Shown here piece by piece: positions 13,051 to 22,272 of a stretch of 64,000 bases of DNA; the first letter of the stretch is position 1, and the number at the start of each line of letters is the position of its first letter. A program made the translations under genes and the position numbers. The stretch spans positions 248,001 through 312,000 of the forward strand of contig NZ_VZPP01000005.1 of the NCBI RefSeq assembly GCF_008801475.1, read 5' to 3'. Source of the DNA: Pseudomonas moorei (lineage in GTDB: Bacteria; Pseudomonadota; Gammaproteobacteria; Pseudomonadales; Pseudomonadaceae). The notes under the pieces were generated by a model. That model did no database searches and was not told the origin of the DNA. It was given only the letters and a program-made list of their open reading frames with translations.

Positions 13051-13137
13051 TGTGGGAGCTGGCTTGCCAGCGATAGCATCACCTCGGTCTACCTGACAAA
13101 CCGAGGTGTCTGCATCGCCGGCAAGCCAGCTCCCACA
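13051..13137. repeat. REP pair (inverted) between gltD and hemE
   Basis: Two arms in inverted orientation (TGTGGGAGCTGGCTTGCCAG ... and its mate ending in AGCTCCCACA) flank a shorter inner repeat CACCTCGG/CCGAGGTG. This is a typical Pseudomonas REP doublet. In the 246-nt gap it can form a long stem in the transcript. No other feature was seen in the gap. Confidence 0.85.
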
Positions 13138-13268
13138 GTGTTTTGTGCTGCTGCAAAGCCTGCATTTCACCGCGACAAATTGACCCGATAGACAAAAGGC
13201 TGACCTGCATCCGTGCCTTTTGCGCCCGGCTCTGAGAAAATGCCCGCACTTTTTTTCCGGATGCCGAC

Positions 13269-14336
13269 ATGACTGCCCTGAAGAACGACCGTTTCCTTCG
13301 CGCCCTGCTCAAGCAACCCGTAGACGTCACGCCCGTGTGGATGATGCGTCAGGCCGGTCGCTACCTGCCGGAGTACCGCGCCAGCCGTGCCAAGGCCGGC
13401 GATTTCATGAGCCTGTGCATGAACCCGTCGTTCGCTTGCGAAGTCACGATGCAGCCGCTCGATCGTTATCCACAACTGGATGCGGCGATCCTCTTTTCCG
13501 ACATCCTGACCATCCCCGATGCCATGGGCCAAGGCCTGTACTTCGAAACCGGCGAAGGTCCGCGCTTCAAGAAAGTCGTCAGCACCCTGGCCGACATCGA
13601 AGCCCTGCCGATTCCCGATCCGCAGAAAGACCTGGGCTACGTGATGGACGCGGTCAGCACCATTCGCCGCGAACTGAACGGCCGTGTGCCGCTGATCGGT
13701 TTCTCCGGCAGTCCATGGACCCTGGCGACTTACATGGTCGAAGGCGGCTCGTCGAAAGACTTCCGCAAGACCAAAGCCATGCTCTACGACAACCCGCAAG
13801 CCATGCACCTGCTGCTGGACAAGCTGGCGCAGTCGGTCACCAGCTACCTCAACGGCCAGATCATGGCCGGTGCGCAAGCGGTGCAGATCTTCGACACCTG
13901 GGGCGGCAACCTGTCGGCGGCGGCCTATCAGGAATTCTCCCTGGCCTACATGCGCAAAATCGTCAGCGGCCTGATCCGCGAGCACGAAGGTCGCAAGGTG
14001 CCGGTGATCCTGTTCACCAAGAACGGTGGCCTGTGGCTGGAAAGCATTGCCGACGCCGGCGCCGATGCATTGGGCCTGGACTGGACCTGCGACATCGGCA
14101 ACGCCCGTGAACGTGTCGGCAGCAAAGTCGCACTGCAGGGCAACATGGACCCGACCGTGCTTTACGCCAAGCCAGAAGCGATCCGCGCAGAAGTCGGGCG
14201 TATTCTCGCCAGTTATGGCAAGGGCAGTGGTCACGTGTTCAACCTCGGTCATGGCATCACGCCGGAAGTCGACCCGGAACACGCGGGGGCCTTCCTGCGC
14301 GCGGTGCATGAGTTGTCGGCGCAGTATCACGAGTAA
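13269..14336 (+). CDS. hemE: Uroporphyrinogen decarboxylase HemE
   Basis: The product has 355 residues. It removes four acetate carboxyls from uroporphyrinogen III to give coproporphyrinogen III in haem synthesis. The N-terminal family signature [16 protein letters not shown] is visible, with the conserved [14 protein letters not shown] and [17 protein letters not shown]. The C-terminal [26 protein letters not shown] is also typical. It has its own transcript unit: a REP pair precedes it and a strong terminator follows 20 nt after the stop. Confidence 0.97.
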   Translation: MTALKNDRFLRALLKQPVDVTPVWMMRQAGRYLPEYRASRAKAGDFMSLCMNPSFACEVTMQPLDRYPQLDAAILFSDILTIPDAMGQGLYFETGEGPRFKKVVSTLADIEALPIPDPQKDLGYVMDAVSTIRRELNGRVPLIGFSGSPWTLATYMVEGGSSKDFRKTKAMLYDNPQAMHLLLDKLAQSVTSYLNGQIMAGAQAVQIFDTWGGNLSAAAYQEFSLAYMRKIVSGLIREHEGRKVPVILFTKNGGLWLESIADAGADALGLDWTCDIGNARERVGSKVALQGNMDPTVLYAKPEAIRAEVGRILASYGKGSGHVFNLGHGITPEVDPEHAGAFLRAVHELSAQYHE

Positions 14337-14356
14337 TTGATTCCGCAATGATCAGA

Positions 14357-14391
14357 AGCCTGTCCGGCCTGGTGCCGGACAGGCTTTTTTT
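14357..14391 (+). terminator. Rho-independent terminator of hemE
   Basis: A GC-rich hairpin pairs AGCCTGTCCGGC with GCCGGACAGGCT around a short loop and is followed directly by seven T residues. It lies 20 nt after the hemE stop and is the clearest intrinsic terminator in the window. Confidence 0.92.
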
Positions 14392-14543
14392 ATGTCTTTC
14401 AACTTTGCGTTTAGTGAGGGGGAAGTTTCTTGTAAGAGCTTTTTCATTCTTTGTCGGACAGAGGCTTATAGAGACTGATCCTGCGTTAAGCAGCGATTTT
14501 CCCTACATAGCAAACGAATTTATCCAAGTAAGGTTTCGGACCC

Positions 14544-14566
14544 TTGCTCAGCCCCTCGCTGAGCAA
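14544..14566 (+). other. Hairpin in the leader of the LPMO gene
   Basis: The arms TTGCTCAG and CTGAGCAA form 8 perfect pairs around a 7-nt loop, about 65 nt upstream of the LPMO start. No T-run follows. It may be an mRNA leader structure or an operator. The rest of the 240-nt gap after the hemE terminator is AT-rich and shows no promoter that I would defend. Confidence 0.4.
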
Positions 14567-14631
14567 TGTCGCAAAAATCGGCGCCTGTTCTGCGCGTCTT
14601 GATCTTCGATAAGTAGTCTGGAATTCATTTG

Positions 14632-16098
14632 ATGAAAAATACGTCTTATAAGGGAAGTGCGTTGGCTGCCTGCACTTCCTCAATGATCCTGTTATCGGCA
14701 ATGTTGGCGTCTCAAAGTGCCTCCGCTCACGGCTATCTGGAAGTACCGCCTTCCCGTGCACTGGCTTGCCAGAAAGGCTTGAACACCAACTGTGGCGGTG
14801 CGCAATACGAGCCACAAAGTGTTGGCGAAACCTTCAAGGGCTTCCCGGCCGGTGTCGGCGGTGCTCCTTTGCAGGGCCCCGTCGACGGCAAGATCGCAAG
14901 TGGCGGTCACTCGCTGTTCTCTGCCATGGACGCTCAGTCCGCCACGCGTTGGCACCTGACGGAAATCAAGGATCGCAACATCGATTTCCAATGGCATTAC
15001 ACGGCCGTACACCCGGCCACCAAGCACGAGTACTTCATTACCCGCAACAACTGGAACCCGAATGAAGCGCTGAAACGCGCCACCTTCGAAAGCACACCGT
15101 TCTGCACCATCGACGGCGGTAATCAGAAGCCGTCAAACACCGACAAGCACAATTGCAACATCCCCGCCGACAAATCCGGCCACCACGTGATTCTGGCGAT
15201 CTGGACCGTCGGTGATACCGATGCGGCGTTTTACAACGCGGCGGACGTGAACATCATTGCCGAGGCCGAGTTGCCGGGCGGCTGGTCTTCCGTGGGCAGC
15301 ATCGCGCCTTCGACCCCATTGCTGGCGGGTGACAAGGTCAAGGCCCGTGCCTTCTCGGCCAATGGCGAGAGCTCGAACTACAGCGTTGAAATCTCTATCG
15401 ATAACGCCGAAGAAGGCTCGCCAAACAATTGGTCGTTCAAGCTGGCCGAGGCTATCAACAAGGCTCACAGACTGGTCCGGGCTGGCGTTCGCGATGAAAA
15501 CGGCGCGATTGAGCCGGTCAAGGGCACGAACAGCCTGTATGCGCAGAAAGAAAGTGGCGTCATCCGCTACGAAGTGCAGCTGGACATGAGGGAAGACACT
15601 GCCGCGCGCATGTCGGTGGCGTCACAGCAGGCGGAATACGTACTGGACAAAGGCCAGGCCAAGGTCGAGTTCAGTATGATTTCCAACCGCAAGATGAACG
15701 TCGAGGCGACCCTGCACGACGAGCATAACAAGCTGGTCGGCTCCACTTCGGCACAGGTCGACAGCGGTTCGACATCGCTGACCCTGGATGTGCGCAGCAA
15801 CCCTGGCAAACACACCCTGACACTGGTGGGCACCACCCTGGATGGCCGGACCACTCGCCAGGACACCCAGTCCACCCAGCTGACCGGTGAAGGCGCCGGT
15901 GCCGACTATGACTTCGTGTTCCCGGAAGGCATCAGCGGCTACACCGCTGGCACCAAAGTGCTGCAGCCAAAGACCAACGAAGTCTTTGAATGCAAGCAGT
16001 TCCCGGAGTCGGGCTACTGCAAGCAATTCAGCCCGTCCGCCAACGGCTATGAGCCGGGCGTCGGTGTGCACTGGCACATGGCGTGGAACAAGCTCTAA
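14632..16098 (+). CDS. Secreted lytic polysaccharide monooxygenase, GbpA type (AA10)
   Basis: The product has 488 residues from the ATG at 14632. A signal peptide ends in SASA, so the mature protein begins with His33 (HGYLEV), the first copper ligand. The second histidine of the brace is His127 (YTAVHPATK). The AA10 catalytic domain spans about 33-210, followed by two beta domains (about 215-415) like GbpA domains 2 and 3. A C-terminal chitin-binding module (about 420-488; ECKQFPESGYCKQF ... GVHWHMAW) completes it. The enzyme cleaves crystalline chitin oxidatively outside the cell. It stands directly before a type II secretion operon, the route used by related CbpD proteins. Confidence 0.92.
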   Translation: MKNTSYKGSALAACTSSMILLSAMLASQSASAHGYLEVPPSRALACQKGLNTNCGGAQYEPQSVGETFKGFPAGVGGAPLQGPVDGKIASGGHSLFSAMDAQSATRWHLTEIKDRNIDFQWHYTAVHPATKHEYFITRNNWNPNEALKRATFESTPFCTIDGGNQKPSNTDKHNCNIPADKSGHHVILAIWTVGDTDAAFYNAADVNIIAEAELPGGWSSVGSIAPSTPLLAGDKVKARAFSANGESSNYSVEISIDNAEEGSPNNWSFKLAEAINKAHRLVRAGVRDENGAIEPVKGTNSLYAQKESGVIRYEVQLDMREDTAARMSVASQQAEYVLDKGQAKVEFSMISNRKMNVEATLHDEHNKLVGSTSAQVDSGSTSLTLDVRSNPGKHTLTLVGTTLDGRTTRQDTQSTQLTGEGAGADYDFVFPEGISGYTAGTKVLQPKTNEVFECKQFPESGYCKQFSPSANGYEPGVGVHWHMAWNKL

Positions 16099-16112
16099 GT
16101 CCCGCCGCCGTA

Positions 16113-16143
16113 CTTCAGGCGACCCCTTGAAGGTCGTCTGAAG
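16113..16143 (+). terminator. 12-bp hairpin after the LPMO gene
   Basis: CTTCAGGCGACC and GGTCGTCTGAAG pair over 12 positions (one G-U) around a 7-nt loop, 14 nt after the stop codon. The downstream bases are not T-rich. It may attenuate rather than stop transcription from the LPMO gene into gspC. Confidence 0.5.
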
Positions 16144-16179
16144 GCTAACTCTTCCGTTGGAAAATCAAGTGAACCAGTC

Positions 16180-16725
16180 GTGACGTTTTCACTGATGACG
16201 GTTACCCGTTTCGGTTGGCGCCTGCGCAACGTTGGCCTATTGCTTTTGCCGGTGGGCTACGCCGTGTTTCTGGCATGGCAGGAGTGGCGCTTTCGTGAAC
16301 TCTTCGCTCGGCCACCCCTGACAGTGACCACCATAACGCCAGCACCCGCCAACCTCGGTCATGCTCTCGATGCCACCGCTGTGGCCACCGTGCTCGGCTT
16401 GACGACCCAAACCGCGCTGCTCGCCAGCGCCGAACCGCTGACCCTGCAGGCCAGCTTCGTCGTCAGCAGTGGCCTGTCCCGTGCCTTGCTGGCCGATGCC
16501 CAAGGCTCGCGCATGTATCAAGTGGGCGATCGCTTGCCCGGTGGCAGTGTTCTGCGCCGCGTCGAGGCCAATCAAGTGGTGTTGTGGAACAAGGGGCGCG
16601 AGGAGCGGTTGATGCTGCAACCACCTGCCGCGCGATTGCTGCGCCCATTCGAATCGTCCGTCGATGCACAGCCTTCCGTTATTTCTACGCGTTATCTACG
16701 CCCGATTGCCGGGCCGTCAGAGTGA
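16180..16725 (+). CDS. gspC: Type II secretion inner-membrane protein GspC (short, no PDZ)
   Basis: The product has 181 residues from GTG 16180; ATG 16195 is an alternative start. One membrane segment lies near 15-32 (VGLLLLPVGYAVFLAW). A periplasmic homology region (HR) follows at about 65-150 with SRALLADAQGSRMYQVGDRLPGGSVLRRVEANQVVL. The HR domain contacts the N0 domain of the GspD secretin. The protein stops before the PDZ or coiled-coil module found at the C-terminus of many GspC proteins. It is the first gene of the gsp operon; the identification rests on the HR pattern and the operon position. Confidence 0.85.
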   Translation: MTFSLMTVTRFGWRLRNVGLLLLPVGYAVFLAWQEWRFRELFARPPLTVTTITPAPANLGHALDATAVATVLGLTTQTALLASAEPLTLQASFVVSSGLSRALLADAQGSRMYQVGDRLPGGSVLRRVEANQVVLWNKGREERLMLQPPAARLLRPFESSVDAQPSVISTRYLRPIAGPSE

Positions 16726-16733
16726 TCAAGCCC

Positions 16734-18659
16734 ATGAACAGCTTCACTGGCGCGCAAGCCTTGCGTTCCATGTTTCTCGTTGTCGTTTTGGCGACAGCGC
16801 CTCTTGCCGGTGCACTTCAGGCCGCGGAAGAAAAGTGGCAGTTGGCGATGAACAACGCCGAGCTGCGCGACATTGTCGAAGAAATCTCATCCATTCTCGG
16901 CACCACCGTGGTTCTGGACCCCAGGGTTTCCGGGCGTATCACGGTGATGTCCCGTCAGGCCCTCGACCGTGAGGGCGTTCGCCGGTTGTTCTACTCGGTG
17001 TTGGACGCCCACAACTTCACGGTGATCGACGAGGGCGACCGGATCCTCATTACGCCGGTGACCGAGGCCAGGACCCGCGCCAGCGGCTCGGCAAAAAATG
17101 CCACGGCTTCGCAATTCGTCACCCGGGTCATCGAGCTGAATACCAGCAGTGCCAACGACATTGCCGGCCTGGTCCGGCCCCTGGTGTCGGTCAACGGCTA
17201 TGTCGGCCCTTCGGCATCGACCAATGCGCTGGTGATCACGGACACGACCGCCAATGTGCACCGAATTGTCGAAGTGGTGCGGCAACTGGATGCCGGAAAG
17301 AACAGCCTGCATGCGGTGGTTCAACTGCGTCATGCCCTGGCCAGCGACGTGGCTCCGGTCATGGAGGCCTCTCTGGGCAAGCGGACTGCCGATACGCCGA
17401 TCCAGGTGCTGGCCGATAGCCGAACCAATCGCCTGATACTCATTGGACCGACAGCCGTTCGCCAACGCCTGGCCGATCTCGCCCGTCGCCTCGACATCCC
17501 GGCCACCGAGCTGCCTGACAACGCCCGGGTGATCCGCCTGCGCCACAGCGACGCCAGGCAGCTGGCAGAAATTCTGGAAACCCTGGGCCAGGGCCGCAAA
17601 GCCGCGCCGACCCTGAGCGGCAGCAAGGAAACGGCCTCCGGTGCGACATTCATGATCAAGGCTGATGAAAGCCAGAACGCGCTGGTGTTGATCGCCGAGC
17701 CGGCGCAGGTCAGGACCATCGAAAGCATCGTGCGTCAGTTGGATCAACCGCGTGCACAGGTGCTGATCCATGCGGCCATCGTCGAAATCTCCGGTGACAT
17801 CGCCGAAGCCGTGGGTGTGCAGTGGGGCCTGAACACCGGTGATGCCAAAGGCTTCATCAACTTCCCCGGCACCGACATTCCCATTGTGGGTGGCCTGACG
17901 TTCGACGAGAAAAAATCAGCGCCCGAAGGTGCGCTTTTGCGTCTGGGAAGCGACCGTTTCGGCGCATTGATTTCCGCGCTGGCCAGCAACACCCGCAGCA
18001 ACCTGCTGTCCACGCCGAGCCTGTTGACGCTGGACAACCAGGAAGCGGAAATCATCGTCGGCCAGAACGTGCCGTTCAAAACCGGTTCCTACGCCACCAA
18101 CAGCAGCGGCGCGGATAACCCGTTCACCACGGTCGAACGCAAGGACGTGGGCATCAGCCTGAAGATCAAGCCGTACATCAATGAAGGCTCGACCTTGCGC
18201 CTGGAAGTCGAGCAGGAAGTCTCCGACATCGCGCCCTCGGTATCGGGCATCGACTCTTCGGACCTGATCACCAACAAACGAGCGCTCAAGAGCACCATCC
18301 TGGCCGACGACGGCGAAATCATCGTGATAGGCGGCCTGATCCGCGACAGCGTGCGCACACAGAAAAGCGGTGTGCCGCTGCTGCGCGACATTCCCTACCT
18401 CGGCGCACTGTTTCGGTGGAACCGGGAAACCCAGACCAAAAGCAACCTGATGGTGTTCTTGCGACCGACCATCGTGCGCAGCAAGGAAGACCTGGTTGAA
18501 GTCAGCCGGCAGCGTTACAACGCGCTGCATGACTTGAGTCAGCGTGGGGCGCAGGGCAACAACTCGTTGTTGTTGCCGGCCGATGCGCGTCAGTTGTTCG
18601 AACCGGTTTCCGACGCGCCGCTGTTCGATCTGCGCAAGCCTGCGACGAGTACGCCATGA
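16734..18659 (+). CDS. gspD: Type II secretion secretin GspD
   Basis: The product has 641 residues. The start chosen is ATG 16734, which gives a signal peptide ending in LQA. A longer frame from 16584 would overlap gspC and lacks a signal peptide. The N0 domain (WQLAMNNAELRDIVEEISSILG) is followed by N1-N3 repeats and a C-terminal secretin domain (about 365-600). That domain has VPFKTGSY, LKSTILADDGEIIVIGGLIRD and VPLLRDIPYLGALFR. It forms the outer-membrane gate of the system. No separate pilotin gene is seen nearby. The stop overlaps the gspE start by ATGA. Confidence 0.95.
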   Translation: MNSFTGAQALRSMFLVVVLATAPLAGALQAAEEKWQLAMNNAELRDIVEEISSILGTTVVLDPRVSGRITVMSRQALDREGVRRLFYSVLDAHNFTVIDEGDRILITPVTEARTRASGSAKNATASQFVTRVIELNTSSANDIAGLVRPLVSVNGYVGPSASTNALVITDTTANVHRIVEVVRQLDAGKNSLHAVVQLRHALASDVAPVMEASLGKRTADTPIQVLADSRTNRLILIGPTAVRQRLADLARRLDIPATELPDNARVIRLRHSDARQLAEILETLGQGRKAAPTLSGSKETASGATFMIKADESQNALVLIAEPAQVRTIESIVRQLDQPRAQVLIHAAIVEISGDIAEAVGVQWGLNTGDAKGFINFPGTDIPIVGGLTFDEKKSAPEGALLRLGSDRFGALISALASNTRSNLLSTPSLLTLDNQEAEIIVGQNVPFKTGSYATNSSGADNPFTTVERKDVGISLKIKPYINEGSTLRLEVEQEVSDIAPSVSGIDSSDLITNKRALKSTILADDGEIIVIGGLIRDSVRTQKSGVPLLRDIPYLGALFRWNRETQTKSNLMVFLRPTIVRSKEDLVEVSRQRYNALHDLSQRGAQGNNSLLLPADARQLFEPVSDAPLFDLRKPATSTP

Positions 18660-20137
18660 CCGGCGTGAACGATGATTGCCAGCCGCTGCCGTTCGGTTTC
18701 GCCCGGCGTTTCGGCGTCTTGCTGGAGCGCGACGGTGACGAGTGGGGGCTGGCGCTGCGTGCCGATACGCCGCTCACCGCGCTGGCCGAAGCGCGGCGGC
18801 TATGCGCTCGGGAACTGCCGCTGCGACTGTTACCACCGCCAGTATTTGCCGAACGTCTGGCGGCGGCGTACCGCGAAGGCCAGAGCGCGGCGGAACAGGT
18901 CGCCCAAGGACTGGATGACGACCTGGACTTGCTCAGCCTGGTGGATCAGGTGCCGCAAACCGCCGATTTGCTGGAGCAGCAGGGCGATGCGCCGATCATT
19001 CGTCTGATCAACGCGCTGCTCAGCGAAGCCGTACGCGAACAGGCCTCGGATGTGCACCTGGAAACCTTCGAGCGGTACCTGTCGGTGCGCATGCGCGTCG
19101 ACGGGCAATTGCGCGAAATGCTCCGGCCACGGCGTGAACTGGCGACCCTGCTGGTGTCGCGGATCAAGGTCATGGCGCGGCTGGATATCGCTGAAAAGCG
19201 CGTGCCCCAGGATGGCCGCATGGCCCTGCGGCTGGCCGGGCATGAAGTGGATGTGCGGGTCTCGACCCTGCCATCGGCGCACGGTGAGCGAGTGGTACTG
19301 CGCCTGCTCGACAAACAGGCCGGGCGCCTCGAATTGCCGCGCCTGGGCATGCCGGACAGTACCCTGGCGGCCCTGCGCGAACTGCTCGGCAAACCCCATG
19401 GCATCCTGCTGGTCACCGGGCCCACCGGTTCCGGAAAAACCACCAGTCTGTACGCGGCGTTGAGCAGCCTGAACGACCAGACGCGCAACATCCTCACCGT
19501 CGAAGACCCCATCGAATATCACCTGCCGGGCGTCGGCCAGATGCCGGTCAATCCGAAGGTGGACATGACCTTCGCCCGCGGTTTACGGGCGATTCTGCGC
19601 CAGGACCCGGACGTGGTGATGGTCGGCGAAATCCGTGATCGCGAGACGGCGGAAATCGCCGTGCAGGCCTCGCTCACCGGTCATCTCGTGCTCTCGACAT
19701 TGCACACCAACAGCGCGGTCGGCGCGGTCACGCGGCTGGTCGACATGGGCGTCGACGCCTACCTGCTGGCGTCTTCGCTGGTGGGCATTCTGGCCCAACG
19801 CCTGCTGCGCACCTTGTGTCCGCATTGCAAGACGCCTTACCGCGCAGATGCAGCGACCCGCCAGCGGCTGGGGCATGACGCGACGGCGCCCTTGCAGCTA
19901 TTCCGGGCCGTGGGCTGTGAACAGTGCCAGCACGGCTATCGCGGGCGCATCGGCATCTACGAATTGATCAGTGTGACGCCAGCCATTTCTGCGCTGATTC
20001 ATCAGGGGGGCAGCGAGCAGGCATTGCTCGGCGAGGCGCGCAAGGCGTCGCTCAGTCTGTTTCAGGACGGTCGGCAACGGGTGATCGACGGCCTGACCAG
20101 CCTCGACGAGTTACTGCGTGTGACTCGGGAGGACTAA
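18656..20137 (+). CDS. gspE: Type II secretion ATPase GspE
   Basis: The product has 493 residues. An N1E domain precedes the catalytic core. Walker A GPTGSGKT is at 255-262, with the Asp box and His box in ILTVEDPIEYHLPGVGQ and VMVGEIRDRETAEIAVQASLTGHLVLSTLHTN. A zinc-binding tetracysteine element CPHCKTPYR...CEQCQHGYRGRIGIYE lies near 395-440. It is a cytoplasmic hexameric ATPase that powers pseudopilus assembly through GspL and GspF. The start overlaps gspD by ATGA. Confidence 0.96.
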   Translation: MTGVNDDCQPLPFGFARRFGVLLERDGDEWGLALRADTPLTALAEARRLCARELPLRLLPPPVFAERLAAAYREGQSAAEQVAQGLDDDLDLLSLVDQVPQTADLLEQQGDAPIIRLINALLSEAVREQASDVHLETFERYLSVRMRVDGQLREMLRPRRELATLLVSRIKVMARLDIAEKRVPQDGRMALRLAGHEVDVRVSTLPSAHGERVVLRLLDKQAGRLELPRLGMPDSTLAALRELLGKPHGILLVTGPTGSGKTTSLYAALSSLNDQTRNILTVEDPIEYHLPGVGQMPVNPKVDMTFARGLRAILRQDPDVVMVGEIRDRETAEIAVQASLTGHLVLSTLHTNSAVGAVTRLVDMGVDAYLLASSLVGILAQRLLRTLCPHCKTPYRADAATRQRLGHDATAPLQLFRAVGCEQCQHGYRGRIGIYELISVTPAISALIHQGGSEQALLGEARKASLSLFQDGRQRVIDGLTSLDELLRVTRED

Positions 20138-20140
20138 GGC

Positions 20141-21349
20141 ATGCCGACTTTCGATTACCGCGCCGACGACGCCCAGGGCCGCCCTTGCAAGGGGCGGCTG
20201 GAGGCTGACAGCCCTCGACATGCCCGGCAGTTGTTACGCGAGCGCGGCTTGTGGCCCCGTGATGTGAGTGAAATCCGGGTCGCTGCGGGTACGAAGTCGT
20301 CCCTTGGCAGCGGCCGCTTGAGTGCCGCTGACCTGGCATTGCTGACGCTGCAACTCTCTACGTTGGTCCAGGCGGGTCTGCCGCTGGAGGAAGCCCTCGA
20401 TGCGGTGGCCAAGCAAAGTGCCAAACGTCGGGTGGCGGGGCTGTTATCGGCCGTCAGAAGTCGAGTGATGGAGGGGCACGCGCTGGCCACGGCGTTGGCG
20501 CAATTCCCCAGGGCCTTCCCCGAACTGTTCCGCGCTACGGTCGCCGCGGGTGAGCGCTCCGGTCATCTGGGCCATGTGCTGGAGCAACTGGCCGCGTACA
20601 CCCAGGCCCGCCAGGCCTCGCGGCAAAAGATCCAGATGGCCTTGGTCTACCCGGCGATTCTGATGCTGGCCAGCGTGCTGATCGTCGGGTTTCTGCTCGG
20701 TTACGTGGTGCCGGACGTGGTGAAGATCTTTGTCGACAGCGGTCAGGCATTGCCGTGGCTGACCCGAGCGCTGATCAGCGCCAGTGACGGATTGCGCAGC
20801 CATGGCCTGATGTTGCTCGGCGTGATCGCGATGGTGGTTGGTCTCTGGCGTTGGAGCCTGCGTCAGCCGACCTGGCAGCTGCGTTGGCATCGCCTGATGC
20901 TGAACCTGCCGGTGATCGGCGAAGTGTTGCGGGCAATGGAAGCCGCGCGGTTCGCCAGCACCCTGGCCATCCTTGGTAAAAGCGCAGTGCCGCTGGTCGA
21001 CGCCCTGGAAATCGCCGCTGCCGTCATCGGCAACCTGACCATTCGCGCACGCATGGCCGACGTGGCCCGCTCGGTCCGCGAAGGCGGGACCCTGACCCGT
21101 GGCCTGGAACTGAGCGGCGACATCCCGCCGATGATGCTGCACATGATCGCCAGTGGCGAACGGGCCGGCGAACTCGACCGCATGCTGGCCCGCGCCGCCG
21201 AACAACAGGAAAGCAGCCTGGCAGCGCGCATCGCCCTGGTGGTGAGCCTGTTCGAACCCGCCATGCTCGTGCTGATGGGCGGCGTCGTGCTGCTCATCGT
21301 GCTGGCCATCCTGCTCCCGATTCTCAGCCTCAACCAATTGGTGAATTGA
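20141..21349 (+). CDS. gspF: Type II secretion platform protein GspF
   Basis: The product has 402 residues with two repeated T2SF cytoplasmic domains (about 65-190 and 270-390) and three membrane segments. Segments are visible as MALVYPAILMLASVLIVGFLLGYVV, LMLLGVIAMVVGLW and ALVVSLFEPAMLVLMGGVVLLIVLAILLPI. The N-terminal PTFDYRADDAQGRPCKGRLEADSPRHA is typical. It is the polytopic inner-membrane platform acted on by GspE. It starts 3 nt after the gspE stop and overlaps gspG. Confidence 0.95.
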   Translation: MPTFDYRADDAQGRPCKGRLEADSPRHARQLLRERGLWPRDVSEIRVAAGTKSSLGSGRLSAADLALLTLQLSTLVQAGLPLEEALDAVAKQSAKRRVAGLLSAVRSRVMEGHALATALAQFPRAFPELFRATVAAGERSGHLGHVLEQLAAYTQARQASRQKIQMALVYPAILMLASVLIVGFLLGYVVPDVVKIFVDSGQALPWLTRALISASDGLRSHGLMLLGVIAMVVGLWRWSLRQPTWQLRWHRLMLNLPVIGEVLRAMEAARFASTLAILGKSAVPLVDALEIAAAVIGNLTIRARMADVARSVREGGTLTRGLELSGDIPPMMLHMIASGERAGELDRMLARAAEQQESSLAARIALVVSLFEPAMLVLMGGVVLLIVLAILLPILSLNQLVN

Positions 21350-21801
21350 CCTTGAACGCCCTACATCGCAGAACCTTCCAGCGCGGTTTTACCCTGATCG
21401 AAATCATGGTGGTGGTGGTCATCATCGGCATTCTCGGGGCCATCGTGGTGCCGCAGTTCATGAGCCGCCCCGATCAAGCCAAAGTCACCGCCGCCAAAGT
21501 CGATATCCAGGCCATTGCCACCGCCCTGGAAATGTATCGCCTCGACAATTTCCACTACCCCTCGACCCAACAGGGGCTGGAAGCCTTGGTCAAGCGTCCG
21601 TCCGGGCAGCCGGCGGCGCGGAACTGGAACCCTCAGGGCTACCTGAAAAATCTGCCCGTCGATCCGTGGAGCACGCCCTATCAGTACCTCAACCCCGGTG
21701 TGAAATCGGCCAATGGCGGCTATGACCTGTACTCCCTGGGTTCCGACGGCGTGGTCGGTGGCGAAGGGCATGCGGCTGACATCGGCAACTGGGGTGAGTG
21801 A
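21346..21801 (+). CDS. gspG: Major pseudopilin GspG
   Basis: The product has 151 residues. The prepilin signature RGFTLIEIMVVVVIIGILGAIVVPQF shows cleavage after Gly and a Glu at mature position 5. The C-terminal region YDLYSLGSDGVVGGEGHAADIGNW carries the calcium-binding loop of major pseudopilins. The start appears to be TTG (21346 or 21352), overlapping the gspF stop. Cleavage would need PilD, which is not encoded here. Confidence 0.95.
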   Translation: MTLNALHRRTFQRGFTLIEIMVVVVIIGILGAIVVPQFMSRPDQAKVTAAKVDIQAIATALEMYRLDNFHYPSTQQGLEALVKRPSGQPAARNWNPQGYLKNLPVDPWSTPYQYLNPGVKSANGGYDLYSLGSDGVVGGEGHAADIGNWGE

Positions 21802-21804
21802 ACC

Positions 21805-22272
21805 ATGCCACGTCGCTGCCGGGGGTTTACCTTGCTGGAATTGATGATCGTGATCGTATTGATCGGCGTGCTGGTGGGCATGGTGAGTTTCGCTACCGGC
21901 ATGAACCCGGCGCGCCAGGCCAGGCAGGAAGCGGACGCGCTCGCGGGCATGATTCGACAGCTACGCCAGCAGGCGGTGCTCGAAAGCCAGGAACACGGTG
22001 TGCGCCTGAGTGCCGATGGCTATCGGGCGATGCGGCTCGGCGTGCGCGGCTGGGAGCCGGTGTCGGCTTTTTATCGATGGCCCGACAATCTGCGCCTGCG
22101 CCTGAAACACGACGGTTATTCCGTGAGCCTCGGCGCCGACGAAGGTCCCCCGCAATTGCTGATGCTCAGCAGCGATGAAACCAGCACCTTCACCCTGACG
22201 TTCGAGACCAGGGGCAGGGCCTGGTTGAGCCTGTCCAGCGACGGAATCAGTGAGGTGGTGATCGATGGCTAG
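21805..22272 (+). CDS. gspH: Minor pseudopilin GspH
   Basis: The product has 155 residues with prepilin motif RGFTLLELMIVIVLIGVLVGMV near the N-terminus, followed by the conserved ARQEADALAGMIRQLRQQAVLESQEHGVRLS of the GspH/FimT family. It is a minor pseudopilin, thought to link the tip complex to the GspG shaft. It starts 3 nt after gspG and overlaps gspI by 8 nt. Confidence 0.93.
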   Translation: MPRRCRGFTLLELMIVIVLIGVLVGMVSFATGMNPARQARQEADALAGMIRQLRQQAVLESQEHGVRLSADGYRAMRLGVRGWEPVSAFYRWPDNLRLRLKHDGYSVSLGADEGPPQLLMLSSDETSTFTLTFETRGRAWLSLSSDGISEVVIDG

